Shown here: positions 25,167 through 34,170 of the stretch, piece after piece
Numbering within the stretch: position 1 is the stretch's first letter
Layout of the letters: each line of letters begins with the position of its first letter
Source of the DNA: SG8-39 sp041558415
Lineage (GTDB): Bacteria; Pseudomonadota; Gammaproteobacteria; Burkholderiales; SG8-39
DNA length: 64,000 nt
Direction of reading: 5' to 3'
Assembly (NCBI GenBank): GCA_041558415.1
Contig: JBFFEY010000002.1
Span: 1-64,000 of the forward strand
Notes under the pieces: model-generated
The model's database searches: none
What the model saw: the letters and a program-made list of their open reading frames with translations, nothing else
What the model was told of the DNA's origin: nothing
Program-made: the position numbers and the translations under genes

Positions 25167-26963
25167 ATGAGCGCGCCGTCGCCACGCCCGGTATCGGCCA
25201 CACCGCTTTCGCGCGGTGTGGCCGAGCGGGCAGAGACGGCGGCGGCGATCGCCGGCCTCGTCCTCGCCGGCTTCGACCGGCATTACCGGCTGTTCCGCGG
25301 AGCGGCCCAGCGCGCCAAGCAGCTGTTCGAGCAGGCAGACTGGCGCGCGATGGCCGCGCTCGCGCGCGAGCGCATCCAGGCCTACGACCAGCGCGTCGCC
25401 GAGGCGGTCTCGGCGGTGCGCAGTGAGTTTCCGCAGGCAGAAACCGACGAGTCACTCTGGCCGGCAATCAAGCTCGCCTACATCGGCCTGCTGCCCGAGC
25501 ACCGTCAGCCGGAGTGCGCCGAGACGTTCTACAACTCGGTCGCCTGCCAGGTTCTGCACCGGCGCTATTACCGCAACGAGTTCATCTTCTGGCGCCCCGC
25601 GGTCGCGACCGAGCATCTTGAAGGCGATGCGCCGACCTACCGCTGTTATTACCCTTTGCAGAAGGGGCTGCGCGCGACACTGGCCGAGATCGCCACCGGT
25701 TTCGAGCTCGCGAACCCATTCGAGGACCTCGGCCGCGACCTGCGCAATGCGGTGCGCGCCCTGCGCAAGCACTTTCCGCGGCCGGCACGCGCGCGCCCGA
25801 GCCTGCAGATCCAGGTCCTCAGCGCACTCTTTTTCCGCAACAAAGCCGCCTACATCGTCGGCAAGGTCATCAACGGGCACCGTGAGTACCCGTTCGCCGT
25901 ACCGATCGTGCAGAACGCAAAGCGCGAACTGTTTCTCGACGCCCTGCTGTTCGACGCTGACGAGCTGCAGATCCTATTTTCCTTTGCGCGCGCCTATTTC
26001 CTCGTTGACATGGAAGTGCCCGCCGCCTACGTCTCCTTTCTGCGCACGCTCATGCCGCGCAAGCCGCGCGCCGAGCTGTACATGGCCGTCGGGCTGCACA
26101 AGCAGGGCAAGACGCTCTTTTACCGTGACCTGCACTACCACCTGAAGCACTCCTCGGACAACTTCGTCATCGCCCCCGGTATCAAGGGCATGGTGATGCT
26201 GGTGTTTACCCTGCCGTCCTTCCCCTACGTGTTCAAGGTGATCCGCGACCATTTCGCGCCGCCCAAGGACATGGACCGGCAGACCGTGAAGGACAAGTAC
26301 CTGCTGGTGAAGATGCACGACCGTGTCGGCCGCATGGCGGACACGCTCGAGTATTCGCTGGTGGCGCTGCCGCGCGCCCGCTTCGATCCGGCGCTGATCG
26401 AGGAGCTCAAGAACGAGGCCGGCTCGAGCGTCGAGTTCGAGGGCGACCAGATCGTCATCGGCCACATGTATATCGAGCGGCGCATGCAGCCGCTCAATCT
26501 GTACCTTGCCGAGGCGGCCGACGAAGGCGACCTGCCGCGCACGCGGCACGCCTTGCTCGAGTACGGCAACGCGATCCGCGAGCTGGCCGACGCCGGCATC
26601 TTCCCCGGCGACATGCTGCTCAAGAATTTCGGCGTGACGCGCCACGAACGGGTCGTGTTCTACGACTACGACGAGATCGCGCCCCTCACCGAGTGCAATT
26701 TCCGTCGCATCCCGCCGCCACGCAGCTGGGAAGACGAGATGTCGGCCGAGCCCTATTACTCGGTGGGTCCGAGCGACGTGTTTCCCGAGCAGTTCGCCCA
26801 GTTTCTCGTCGCCGATCCGAAAGCGCGCGCGATCTTCCTCGACTACCACGCCGAGCTGACCGATCCGGCCTACTGGCAGGACCGTCAGGCGCAGCTGCGC
26901 GCCGGCGTGCAGGCCGACGTCTTTCCCTACCCCGAGAGCGCGCGCTTCCCGCGGCGCCGCTGA
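25167..26963 (+). CDS. aceK: Isocitrate dehydrogenase kinase/phosphatase
   Basis: 598 aa from the ATG at 25167, 4 bases after aceA; a TTG at 25155 is the alternative. AceK phosphorylates isocitrate dehydrogenase to push isocitrate into the glyoxylate bypass. The ATP-binding region includes FVIAPGIKGMVMLVFTLPSF and YVFKVIRDHFAPPKD; GDMLLKNFGVTRHERVVFYD and YDEIAPLTECNFR form the catalytic loop and metal site. Its 3' end abuts a truncated yggU remnant on the other strand. Confidence 0.97.
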   Translation: MSAPSPRPVSATPLSRGVAERAETAAAIAGLVLAGFDRHYRLFRGAAQRAKQLFEQADWRAMAALARERIQAYDQRVAEAVSAVRSEFPQAETDESLWPAIKLAYIGLLPEHRQPECAETFYNSVACQVLHRRYYRNEFIFWRPAVATEHLEGDAPTYRCYYPLQKGLRATLAEIATGFELANPFEDLGRDLRNAVRALRKHFPRPARARPSLQIQVLSALFFRNKAAYIVGKVINGHREYPFAVPIVQNAKRELFLDALLFDADELQILFSFARAYFLVDMEVPAAYVSFLRTLMPRKPRAELYMAVGLHKQGKTLFYRDLHYHLKHSSDNFVIAPGIKGMVMLVFTLPSFPYVFKVIRDHFAPPKDMDRQTVKDKYLLVKMHDRVGRMADTLEYSLVALPRARFDPALIEELKNEAGSSVEFEGDQIVIGHMYIERRMQPLNLYLAEAADEGDLPRTRHALLEYGNAIRELADAGIFPGDMLLKNFGVTRHERVVFYDYDEIAPLTECNFRRIPPPRSWEDEMSAEPYYSVGPSDVFPEQFAQFLVADPKARAIFLDYHAELTDPAYWQDRQAQLRAGVQADVFPYPESARFPRRR

Positions 26964-27064
26964 ACCGGCGGCTTCAGCCCGGCGACCTCAGTGCGGGCCG
27001 CGCCCGGCTGCACGTGCAGCTCGAGGATCAGGCCCTCGCCGGCGCGGCGGCACCAACCGCTCAC
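26927..27064 (-). pseudogene. Truncated yggU (DUF167) remnant after yggT
   Basis: A GTG at 27064 overlaps the yggT stop (GTGA), as expected for a coupled downstream gene. It reads MSGWCRRAGEGLILELHVQP, then GAARTEVAG, the N-terminal strand and PGAxRTEVxG motif of DUF167/YggU. After about residue 29 (near 26978) all similarity stops, and the frame runs antisense into the end of aceK for 16 more residues. DUF167 proteins are normally 75-100 aa. The break lies within about 15 bases of the aceK stop, so a rearrangement that joined aceA-aceK to this locus probably removed the rest. Confidence 0.75.
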
Positions 27065-27633
27065 AGCAGTCCGCTCAGCTGCGCGCCCAAATGCGCGAGT
27101 GGAATCAGCAGCACTTGCAGCAGGACGATCAGCACAAGCGGCGAAAGATCGACGTTCGCGATGGGCGGCACCACGCGCCGCAGGGGGCGCAGGAAGCGCC
27201 GCGTCATGGCATCGAACACCGCGGCAAATGGATGGTAGGGATTCACCCACGACAGGATCACCTGCACGATGACCGCGAACATGAGGATGTAGACGCTGTA
27301 GCGCAACAGATCGACGAACGACAGCACCGCCAGACCGGCCAGTGCGGCGCCGATGCGCGCCCCGGCATCCCAACCTCGCAGCGCCAGCGTGACGTACAGC
27401 GCGCAGCCCTGGGTCAGCCAGGCGGCAAGCCAGGAGGCGAGGTCGAGGCCGCCGACCGGGGGCACGACGCGCCGCGCGGGGTGGACGACCCAGTTGGTGC
27501 TGGCGATCACGAATTCCCCGATCGGGTTGCGGAACGGCACGCGCAGCCACTGGAAGTAAAAGCGCGCGAGCAGCAGGAAAACGAAGAACGCGGCCGCGGC
27601 GTCCACCAGAAACTCGACGATCTGCGTGAACAC
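27061..27633 (-). CDS. YggT family membrane protein
   Basis: 190 aa with two copies of the YGGT unit: FARFYFQWLRVPFRNPIGEF in the first and SVYILMFAVIVQVILSWVNP, then PLRRVVPPIANVDLSPLVL, in the second, each with two membrane helices. YggT proteins are linked to osmotic tolerance and cell division but have no settled activity. It lies directly after proC with no gap, in the widely shared order yggS-proC-yggT-yggU. Confidence 0.9.
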   Translation of the reverse strand: MFTQIVEFLVDAAAAFFVFLLLARFYFQWLRVPFRNPIGEFVIASTNWVVHPARRVVPPVGGLDLASWLAAWLTQGCALYVTLALRGWDAGARIGAALAGLAVLSFVDLLRYSVYILMFAVIVQVILSWVNPYHPFAAVFDAMTRRFLRPLRRVVPPIANVDLSPLVLIVLLQVLLIPLAHLGAQLSGLL

Positions 27634-28446
27634 TCAGTCCTCCCCCAGTGCGTCGCCCAGCTCGGCACCGCGTCGGCTGGCGGCCTCGAGCGCCCGCGCG
27701 AGGCGCTCGGCCATGCGCTCTTCGGCAAAGACCTTGAGTGCCGCCTCCGTCGTGCCGCCCTTGGAGGTGACACGCGCGCGCAGCACGGCCGGCGGTTCCT
27801 CGGCGCCGGCAGCGAGTTCGGCAGCGCCGCGCACGGTGGCCAGAGCGAGGCGCCGTGCCGTCTGCGCCTCGAGCCCGAGCTTCTCGCCAGCCGCCGCGAG
27901 CTGTTCGATGAACCAGAAAACGTAGGCCGGGCCACTGCCCGACAGCGCCGTCACGGGATCGAGCAGTGCTTCGGCCTCCACCCACACCACTTCGCCCACT
28001 GCACCCAGCACCCGCTCGGCCCGCGCGCGCTCATCTGCGTTCACCTCCGGCGGCGCGTAGAGTCCCGCAATTCCCTTGCCGATCAGCGCCGGCGTGTTCG
28101 GCATGCAGCGCACGATGCGGCGGTGGCCGTCGAGCCAGCGCGACAAGTCCTGCAGCCGCAAGCCCGCCGCAATGCTGATGACGAGCATGTCGCCGACGTC
28201 GACGCCGAGCGCGCCGAGGGCGGCGCGCATATCCTGCGGCTTCACCGCCAGCACCAGCGTATCGCAGGCGCGCAGCGCAGCGTCCGGCGCTGCCGCGGCG
28301 TGAACCCCGTAACGCGCCGCAAGGCGCTCACGCGTCTCCGGATTCACTTCGAGCACGTGGATCGCGCCAGCGTCGACGCCGCGTGCGATCAGCCCGCCGA
28401 TCAGCGCGCCCGCCATGTTGCCGCCGCCGAGGAACGCGAGCTTCAT
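27634..28446 (-). CDS. proC: Pyrroline-5-carboxylate reductase
   Basis: 270 aa. Last step of proline synthesis, NAD(P)H-dependent. The Rossmann start MKLAFLGGGNMAGALIGGL binds the cofactor; VKPQDM and the C-terminal block DPVTALSGSGPAYVFWFIEQ are signatures, followed by SKGGTTEAAL. The start overlaps the yggS stop by 4 bases (ATGA). Confidence 0.96.
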   Translation of the reverse strand: MKLAFLGGGNMAGALIGGLIARGVDAGAIHVLEVNPETRERLAARYGVHAAAAPDAALRACDTLVLAVKPQDMRAALGALGVDVGDMLVISIAAGLRLQDLSRWLDGHRRIVRCMPNTPALIGKGIAGLYAPPEVNADERARAERVLGAVGEVVWVEAEALLDPVTALSGSGPAYVFWFIEQLAAAGEKLGLEAQTARRLALATVRGAAELAAGAEEPPAVLRARVTSKGGTTEAALKVFAEERMAERLARALEAASRRGAELGDALGED

Positions 28447-29165
28447 GCGGCGCGCCCGCTGCCTTCGCGAGCGCCAAAGATCGCGGTGCCGATTCTCACC
28501 ATCGTCGCGCCCTCTGCAATTGCGGCCTCCATGTCATCGGACATGCCCATCGACAGTGTATCGAGTGTCAGGCCGTCCGCGCGCACCGCGTCGAACAGCT
28601 CGCGCAGCAGGCGGAAGCGCGCGCGTTGCAGCACGGTATCCGCGGTCGGCTCCGGAATCGCCATCAGTCCCCGCAGTCGCAGCCGCGGCAGGCGTGCCAG
28701 GCATTGCGCCAGCGCCATCACTGCCTGCGGCGCGACCCCGCTTTTCGACGCCTCACCCGAGACGTTGACCTGCACCAGCACATTGAGCGGCGCGCAGGAC
28801 ACGGGCCGCTGCGCCGAGAGCCGCTGTGCGATCTTCTCGCGCTCGACGCTCTGCACCCAGTCGAAGCGCTCCGCCACCACGCGCGTCTTGTTGCTCTGCA
28901 GTGGGCCGATCATGTGCCATTCAAGCGCGCCCTGGGGCGCCGGCGTGAGCGTGCGCGCGAGCACGTCCATCTTCTGCACGGCCTCCTGCACATAATTCTC
29001 GCCGAACGCGCGCTGCCCGGCCTCGCAGGCCTCGATGATGCGCTCCGGGGGGTGCGTCTTCGACACGGCGAGCAGCGTGATCGCCGCGGGGTCACGGCCC
29101 GCGGCGCGGGCCGCCGCGGCGATGCGTGACCGGATTGCTTGCAAATTATCCGCAATCGTTGCCAT
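28443..29165 (-). CDS. YggS family PLP homeostasis protein
   Basis: 240 aa single-barrel PLP-binding protein that keeps pyridoxal phosphate levels in balance. The PLP lysine is in LLAVSKTHPP (about residue 36); FGENYVQEAVQKM, WHMIGPLQSNK and LSMGMSDDMEAAI are family blocks. First gene of yggS-proC-yggT; divergent from pilT with 53 bases between the two starts. Confidence 0.95.
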   Translation of the reverse strand: MATIADNLQAIRSRIAAAARAAGRDPAAITLLAVSKTHPPERIIEACEAGQRAFGENYVQEAVQKMDVLARTLTPAPQGALEWHMIGPLQSNKTRVVAERFDWVQSVEREKIAQRLSAQRPVSCAPLNVLVQVNVSGEASKSGVAPQAVMALAQCLARLPRLRLRGLMAIPEPTADTVLQRARFRLLRELFDAVRADGLTLDTLSMGMSDDMEAAIAEGATMVRIGTAIFGAREGSGRAA

Positions 29166-29218
29166 ACTCTTGAATTGGCGCGGGAATTTGTCACACGCCG
29201 CGGCCGGAAAGGATTGTA

Positions 29219-30262
29219 ATGGATCTCACTGAACTTCTCGCGTTCTGCGTCAAGAACAAGGCGTCCGACCTGCATCTCTCGGCCGGGCTCCCGCCCATGA
29301 TCCGCGTGCACGGCGACGTCCGGCGCATCAACGTGCCGGCGCTCGAGCACAAGGAAGTGCACGCCATGATCTACGACATCATGAACGACGGACAGCGCAA
29401 GTTCTACGAGGAGAACCTCGAGTGCGACTTTTCGTTCGCGGTGCCCAACCTGGCGCGCTTCCGCGTCAACGCGTTCGTCCAGCAGCGCGGCGCGGCCGCG
29501 GTGCTGCGGACGGTGCCCTCCAAGGTGCTGACGCTCGAGGAGCTCAAGTGTCCACGAATCTTCACCGAGATCGCGGATCAGCCGCGCGGCATCGTGCTCG
29601 TCACCGGCCCCACCGGGTCCGGCAAGTCGACGACGCTCGCCGCAATGGTCAACCACATCAACGAGAACGAGTACGGCCACGTCCTCACCATCGAGGACCC
29701 GATCGAGTTCGTGCACGAATCGAAGAAGTGCTTGATCAACCAGCGCGAGGTCGGGCCGCATACGCTTTCGTTCTCGAACGCGCTGCGCAGCGCGTTGCGG
29801 GAGGACCCGGACGTCATCCTGGTCGGCGAGATGCGCGACCTCGAGACGATCCGCCTCGCGCTGACCGGTGCGGAAACCGGCCACCTGGTGTTCGGCACCC
29901 TGCACACCTCGTCTGCCGCGAAGACGATCGACCGAATCGTCGACGTGTTCCCGTCGGCCGAGAAGGAAATGGTGCGTGCGATGCTCTCGGAGTCGATCCG
30001 CGCCGTGATCTCGCAAACCCTGTGCAAGACCAAGGACGGGGCTGGCCGTGTCGCGGCGCACGAAATCATGATCGGTACGCCGGCGATCCGCAACCTGATC
30101 CGCGAGAACAAGATCGCGCAGATGTATTCCGCGATCCAGACCGGCCGTCAGCTCGGCATGCAGACCCTCGACCAGAATCTGCAGGAGCTGGTGGCACGCA
30201 ACGCGATTTCGGTTGCCGAGGCGCGCGGCAAGGCGGCCAACAAGGAATCTTTCGCAGGCTGA
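29219..30262 (+). CDS. pilT: Type IV pilus retraction ATPase PilT
   Basis: 347 aa hexameric ATPase that pulls pili back and drives twitching. Walker A is GPTGSGKS at residues 130-137; the Asp box and Walker B lie in LREDPDVILVGEMRDLETI; the C-terminal AIRNLIRENKIAQMYSAIQ is the PilT-specific AIRNLIRE motif. AAAGGA precedes the ATG. Paired with pilU; no other pilus genes are nearby. Confidence 0.97.
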   Translation: MDLTELLAFCVKNKASDLHLSAGLPPMIRVHGDVRRINVPALEHKEVHAMIYDIMNDGQRKFYEENLECDFSFAVPNLARFRVNAFVQQRGAAAVLRTVPSKVLTLEELKCPRIFTEIADQPRGIVLVTGPTGSGKSTTLAAMVNHINENEYGHVLTIEDPIEFVHESKKCLINQREVGPHTLSFSNALRSALREDPDVILVGEMRDLETIRLALTGAETGHLVFGTLHTSSAAKTIDRIVDVFPSAEKEMVRAMLSESIRAVISQTLCKTKDGAGRVAAHEIMIGTPAIRNLIRENKIAQMYSAIQTGRQLGMQTLDQNLQELVARNAISVAEARGKAANKESFAG

Positions 30263-30319
30263 GCGGCGCGCGCAGGGTCGCGGTCGGACACGGGCCCCGT
30301 CTAAGGAAAGGAGACAGGC

Positions 30320-31456
30320 ATGGAACGAGAACAGGCCACCAAGTTTATGTATGACCTGCTTCGCGCGTTGATCGCGAAAAAGGGTTCTGACCTGTTCATC
30401 ACGGCGAGCTTCCCGCCGGCGATGAAGATCGACGGGCGCATGACGCCGGTGTCGCAGCAGGCGCTCAACGGGCAGCACACCGCGATGCTCGCGCGCTCGA
30501 TCATGAACGACAAGCAGGCCGCCGAGTTCGAGGCGACGAAGGAATGCAACTTCGCGATCAGCCCGGCGGGCATCGGGCGCTTCCGTGTCAACTGCTTCGT
30601 GCAGCAGGCACAGGTCGGCATGGTGCTGCGCGTCATCACCACGACCATCCCCACTTTCGAAGACCTCAAGCTGCCGCCGGTGCTGAGGGATGTGGCCATG
30701 ACCAAGCGCGGCATGGTGATCTTCGTCGGCGGCACGGGATCCGGCAAATCCACCTCGCTCGCGGCGATGATTGGCCACCGCAACGAGAATTCGCACGGCC
30801 ACATCGTCACCATCGAGGATCCGGTCGAGTACGTGCATCCGCACAAGAACTGCATCGTCACGCAGCGCGAAGTGGGCGTCGACACCGACTCCTGGGAATC
30901 GGCGCTGAAAAACACTCTGCGCCAGGCGCCGGACGTGATCCTGATCGGCGAGATTCGCGACCGCGAAGTGATGGAGCACGCCATCGCATTCGCCGAGACC
31001 GGCCACCTCTGCCTCGGCACGCTGCACGCCAACAACTCCAACCAGGCGATGGACCGGATCATCAACTTCTTCCCCGAGGAGCGGCGCGACCAGCTGCTGA
31101 TGGACTTGTCGCTCAACCTCAAGGGTGTGATTTCGCAGCGCCTGCTGCCGGTGAAGGAAGGCAAGGGGCGCTGCGCGGCGGTCGAGATCCTGCTCAACAC
31201 GCCGCTCATCGCCGACCTGATCTTCAAGGGCGAGGTGCACGAGATCAAGGAAATTATGAAGAAATCGCGCGAGCTCGGCATGCAGACCTTCGACCAGGCG
31301 CTGTTCGACCTGTACGAAGAGGGCCGCATCAGCTACGAGGACGCGCTGCGCTTCGCCGACTCGACCAACGAGGTGCGCCTGCAGATCAAGCTGCACGGAA
31401 AGGAAGCCAAGGACAAGGATCTGTCAAAGGGCATCGAGCACCTCGACATCGTGTAG
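30320..31456 (+). CDS. pilU: PilT-dependent retraction ATPase PilU
   Basis: 378 aa PilT paralogue that assists retraction. Walker A GGTGSGKS at about residues 138-145; LRQAPDVILIGEIRDREVME is the Asp box/Walker B. It has the longer C-terminus typical of PilU (residues 345-378) and lacks the AIRNLIRE motif, having LIADLIFKGEVHEIKEIM. A strong GGAAAGGAGA precedes the ATG. Confidence 0.96.
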   Translation: MEREQATKFMYDLLRALIAKKGSDLFITASFPPAMKIDGRMTPVSQQALNGQHTAMLARSIMNDKQAAEFEATKECNFAISPAGIGRFRVNCFVQQAQVGMVLRVITTTIPTFEDLKLPPVLRDVAMTKRGMVIFVGGTGSGKSTSLAAMIGHRNENSHGHIVTIEDPVEYVHPHKNCIVTQREVGVDTDSWESALKNTLRQAPDVILIGEIRDREVMEHAIAFAETGHLCLGTLHANNSNQAMDRIINFFPEERRDQLLMDLSLNLKGVISQRLLPVKEGKGRCAAVEILLNTPLIADLIFKGEVHEIKEIMKKSRELGMQTFDQALFDLYEEGRISYEDALRFADSTNEVRLQIKLHGKEAKDKDLSKGIEHLDIV

Positions 31457-31486
31457 CAGTCGGTCCGCGGCGCGAGTGGCTGGCGA

Positions 31487-31510
31487 AAAGGGGCGCGCAG
31501 GCGCCCCTTT
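31487..31510 (+). terminator. Rho-independent terminator after pilU
   Basis: AAAGGGGCGC (31487-31496), loop GCAG, GCGCCCCTTT (31501-31510): a perfect 10-bp stem 30 bases after the pilU stop. The T-run is only three bases and part of the stem, so efficiency is uncertain. Confidence 0.65.
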
Positions 31511-31558
31511 CCATTGAGCGCGCAGGGCTGGGCGCTTGGTCTGACGACGGAGGCCTGC

Positions 31559-32602
31559 ATGACGACAACATTGCAATCCCTGCTCGGCGTCGAACTGCCG
31601 ATCATCCAGGCGCCGATGGCGGGCGTGCAGGGCAGCGCACTGGCGATCGTCGTCTCGAACGCCGGCGGCCTCGGTTCGCTGCCCTGTGCGATGCTGGGCC
31701 TCGAGGCGATGCGCGAGGAGTTCTCGGCCTTGCGGTCGGGGACCTCGAGGCCGTTCAACGTCAACTTCTTCTGCCACAGGCCTCCGGTGCCGAGCCGCGC
31801 GCGCGAAGCGACGTGGCGCGGCGCGCTGGCCCCGTATTACGCGCAGTACGGCATCGACCCGGGCAAGATCCCGGCCGGGCCGGGCCGCGCGCCGTTCGGT
31901 GACGAGACCGCCGACGTGCTCGAGCCGTTCAAGCCGGCGGTGGTGAGCTTCCATTTCGGCCTGCCTGCACCGGCGCTGCTCGAGCGCGTGCGCAACTGGG
32001 GCGCGAAGATCCTCTGCTCGGCGACCACGGTCGAGGAGGCGCGCTGGCTCGAGGCGCATGGCGTCGACGCGATCATCGCCCAAGGTGTGGAAGCCGGCGG
32101 CCATCGCGGCATCTTCCTGTCGGAGGATCTGACGACCCAGGTCGGCACCTTTGCCCTCGTGCCGCAGGTGCTCAAGGCCGTCAAGGTTCCGGTGATCGCC
32201 GCGGGCGGCATCGCCGACGCGCGCGGCGTGGCCGCGGCGCTGGCGCTCGGTGCAGCCGGGGTGCAGGTCGGCACGGCGTACCTGCTCTGCCCCGAGACGA
32301 CAACCAGCCCGATCCACCGCGCTGCGCTGAAGAGCGACGCGGCGCGTCACACAGCGCTGACCAATGTGTTCACGGGCCGCCCGGCGCGCAGCATCGTCAA
32401 TCGCATCGTCGCCGAGCTCGGCCCGATCAGTGGGCAGGCGCCTGCGTTCCCGTTGGCGACCGCGGCGCTCGCACCGCTGCGCGCGAAGGCCGAAGCCGCC
32501 GGCAGCGGGGACTTTTCGCCGCTCTGGTCGGGACAGAACGCGAGCGGTTGCCGCGAAGTCCCCGCCGCGGAGCTGACGCGTTCCCTGGCCGCCGCGCTCT
32601 AG
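31559..32602 (+). CDS. Nitronate monooxygenase family FMN enzyme
   Basis: 347 aa from the ATG at 31559, preceded by GGAGG; the frame is open 15 codons upstream but without a better start. FMN-dependent barrel that oxidises alkyl nitronates. PIIQAPMAGVQGSALAIVVS, NFFCHRPP, QGVEAGGHRGIF and AGGIADARGVAAALALGAAG bind FMN and phosphate; the histidine in GGHRG region fits the class. The stop TAG and the stop of the opposite gene share the four bases CTAG at 32599-32602. Physiological substrate unknown; detoxification is usual. Confidence 0.88.
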   Translation: MTTTLQSLLGVELPIIQAPMAGVQGSALAIVVSNAGGLGSLPCAMLGLEAMREEFSALRSGTSRPFNVNFFCHRPPVPSRAREATWRGALAPYYAQYGIDPGKIPAGPGRAPFGDETADVLEPFKPAVVSFHFGLPAPALLERVRNWGAKILCSATTVEEARWLEAHGVDAIIAQGVEAGGHRGIFLSEDLTTQVGTFALVPQVLKAVKVPVIAAGGIADARGVAAALALGAAGVQVGTAYLLCPETTTSPIHRAALKSDAARHTALTNVFTGRPARSIVNRIVAELGPISGQAPAFPLATAALAPLRAKAEAAGSGDFSPLWSGQNASGCREVPAAELTRSLAAAL

Positions 32603-33771
32603 CCGCCGGCCGTGCCGCGCACGCGGTGAGGTCCGACGACGATGTCGAACTCGTACAGCCGGCACTCGAGCGCGCCGTTGTAGAGCGGCACGCGCCGCGC
32701 CGGCTGCAGCCGGATGAGCTTCGGCAGTCGCAGGTCTGCGGTGAACAGATGGCAGCGCCAGCCGGCGAAATTGCGCTTCAAGGCGTCGCCAAGCGCCGGA
32801 TAGAAACGCGCGAGCGCCTCGCGCGACCCGACGCGTTCGCCGTAGGGCGGATTGGCCACCAGCACGCCGCTCTCCGCCGGTGCGCTGCGCTCGAGCACGT
32901 CACACTGCTCGAGTTGCACCCAGCGCTCGACGCCCGCCGCGGCCAGGTTGCGGCGCGCCGCGGCGAGCATCTTCGAGTCACGGTCGCTGCCGTACAGGGC
33001 CGGGCGCGTGCCCTGCGGCGCCGGCATCGCCGCTTCCTGGCGCAACCGCTGCCAGAGCGCAGCATCGAAGTTCGCCAGCTTCTCGAAACCGAAGGCGCGC
33101 TTGAGCCCGGGGGCACGGCCGCGCGCCATCGCCGCGGCCTCGACCAGCAGGGTGCCCGAGCCGCACATCGGGTCGAGCAGCGGCTGCTCGGGCTGCCAGC
33201 CGGTGAGGCGGATGATTCCGGCGGCGAGGTTCTCGCGCAGCGGCGCTTCGCCGGCGCTACCGCGCCAGCCGCGCTTGAACAGGGCCTCGCCCGAGGTGTC
33301 TAGATAGAGCAGCGCCCGGCCCGCATCGAGAAACGCGTGCACGCGCACGTCGGGCTGCACGCGGTCGACGCCGGGCCGCGCGCCCAGTGCGTCGCGGAAC
33401 CGGTCGCAGACTGCGTCCTTGATGCGCAGCGTGGCGAACTCGAGACTCTTCAGCGGACTTTTCTGCGCCGTGACGTTGACGCGTAGGCTGCGCCCGAGCG
33501 CAAAGCGCGACGGCCAGTCCTGCGCGCGCACCCCTTCATAAAGGTCGTCTTCGTTCGCGTAATCGAAGCCGCCGACCTGCCAGAGGATGCGCGACGCGAG
33601 GCGCGACCAGAGGTTGGCGCGGTAGCAGGTCTGCCAATCGCCCTCGAAGGCGACGCCGCCGGGCACCACCTCCACGGCGCGCGCACCGAGCGCGCCCAAT
33701 TCCTCGCCGAGCAGGGCTTCCAGACCGCGCGGGCAGGAGGCGAAAAACGCCTCAGAACGGCTTGAGGACAA
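32599..33771 (-). CDS. THUMP-domain RNA methyltransferase (RlmL N-terminal type)
   Basis: 390 aa. Residues about 8-165 form the ferredoxin-like/THUMP RNA-binding part (FASCPRGLEALLGEEL); residues about 175-380 are a Rossmann methyltransferase with LLDPMCGSGTLLVEAA as SAM loop and NPPYGER as the catalytic N-P-P-Y motif for an amino group of guanine. It matches the half of RlmKL that makes m2G2445 in 23S rRNA, here as a stand-alone protein without the RlmK half. Its start overlaps the end of hemJ by 20 bases. Confidence 0.88.
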   Translation of the reverse strand: MSSSRSEAFFASCPRGLEALLGEELGALGARAVEVVPGGVAFEGDWQTCYRANLWSRLASRILWQVGGFDYANEDDLYEGVRAQDWPSRFALGRSLRVNVTAQKSPLKSLEFATLRIKDAVCDRFRDALGARPGVDRVQPDVRVHAFLDAGRALLYLDTSGEALFKRGWRGSAGEAPLRENLAAGIIRLTGWQPEQPLLDPMCGSGTLLVEAAAMARGRAPGLKRAFGFEKLANFDAALWQRLRQEAAMPAPQGTRPALYGSDRDSKMLAAARRNLAAAGVERWVQLEQCDVLERSAPAESGVLVANPPYGERVGSREALARFYPALGDALKRNFAGWRCHLFTADLRLPKLIRLQPARRVPLYNGALECRLYEFDIVVGPHRVRGTAGG

Positions 33772-34165
33772 CCAGCGCCACCACTCCGATCAGCACGAGC
33801 ACCGGAAACTCGTTGAACCAGCGGAACCAGACATGACCGCGGACATTGCGCTCGCGGCGAAAGTCCAGCATCAGCTTGCCGCACCAGACGTGGTAGGCGA
33901 CGAGCACCGCGACCAGCAGCAGCTTTGCGTGCAGCCAGCCACCCACGAAACCCCAGCCCAGCCACAGCCAGATACCGAACACCAGGGTCAACACCGCGCC
34001 CGGCGTCATGATGCCCCAGTAAAGCTTGCGCTCCATCAGCTTGAAGCGCTCGAGCGACACGCGGTCCTCACTCATCGCGTGGTAGACGAACAGGCGCGGC
34101 AGATAAAACAGGCCCGCGAACCAGGTCACCATGAATACGATGTGCAGTGTCTTGACCCAGAGCAT
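33752..34165 (-). CDS. hemJ: Protoporphyrinogen oxidase HemJ
   Basis: 137 aa from the ATG at 34165, four membrane helices. MLWVKTLHIVFMVTWFAGLF holds the conserved first-helix histidine, with YLPRLFVYHA next; GWLHAKLLLVAVLVAYHVWC and WFRWFNEFPVLVLI complete the family. It oxidises protoporphyrinogen IX to protoporphyrin IX in haem synthesis. The open frame runs far upstream antisense-like to the ABC gene and is ignored. A 5-base gap separates it from the ABC permease gene. Confidence 0.9.
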   Translation of the reverse strand: MLWVKTLHIVFMVTWFAGLFYLPRLFVYHAMSEDRVSLERFKLMERKLYWGIMTPGAVLTLVFGIWLWLGWGFVGGWLHAKLLLVAVLVAYHVWCGKLMLDFRRERNVRGHVWFRWFNEFPVLVLIGVVALVVLKPF

Positions 34166-34170
34166 AGCGT

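Noticed and set aside
28910..31396. 828-codon open frame on the minus strand opposite pilT and pilU
   Set aside because: It mirrors the third-position GC pattern of two certain genes, has a His/Arg/Asp-rich composition and no recognisable domain.
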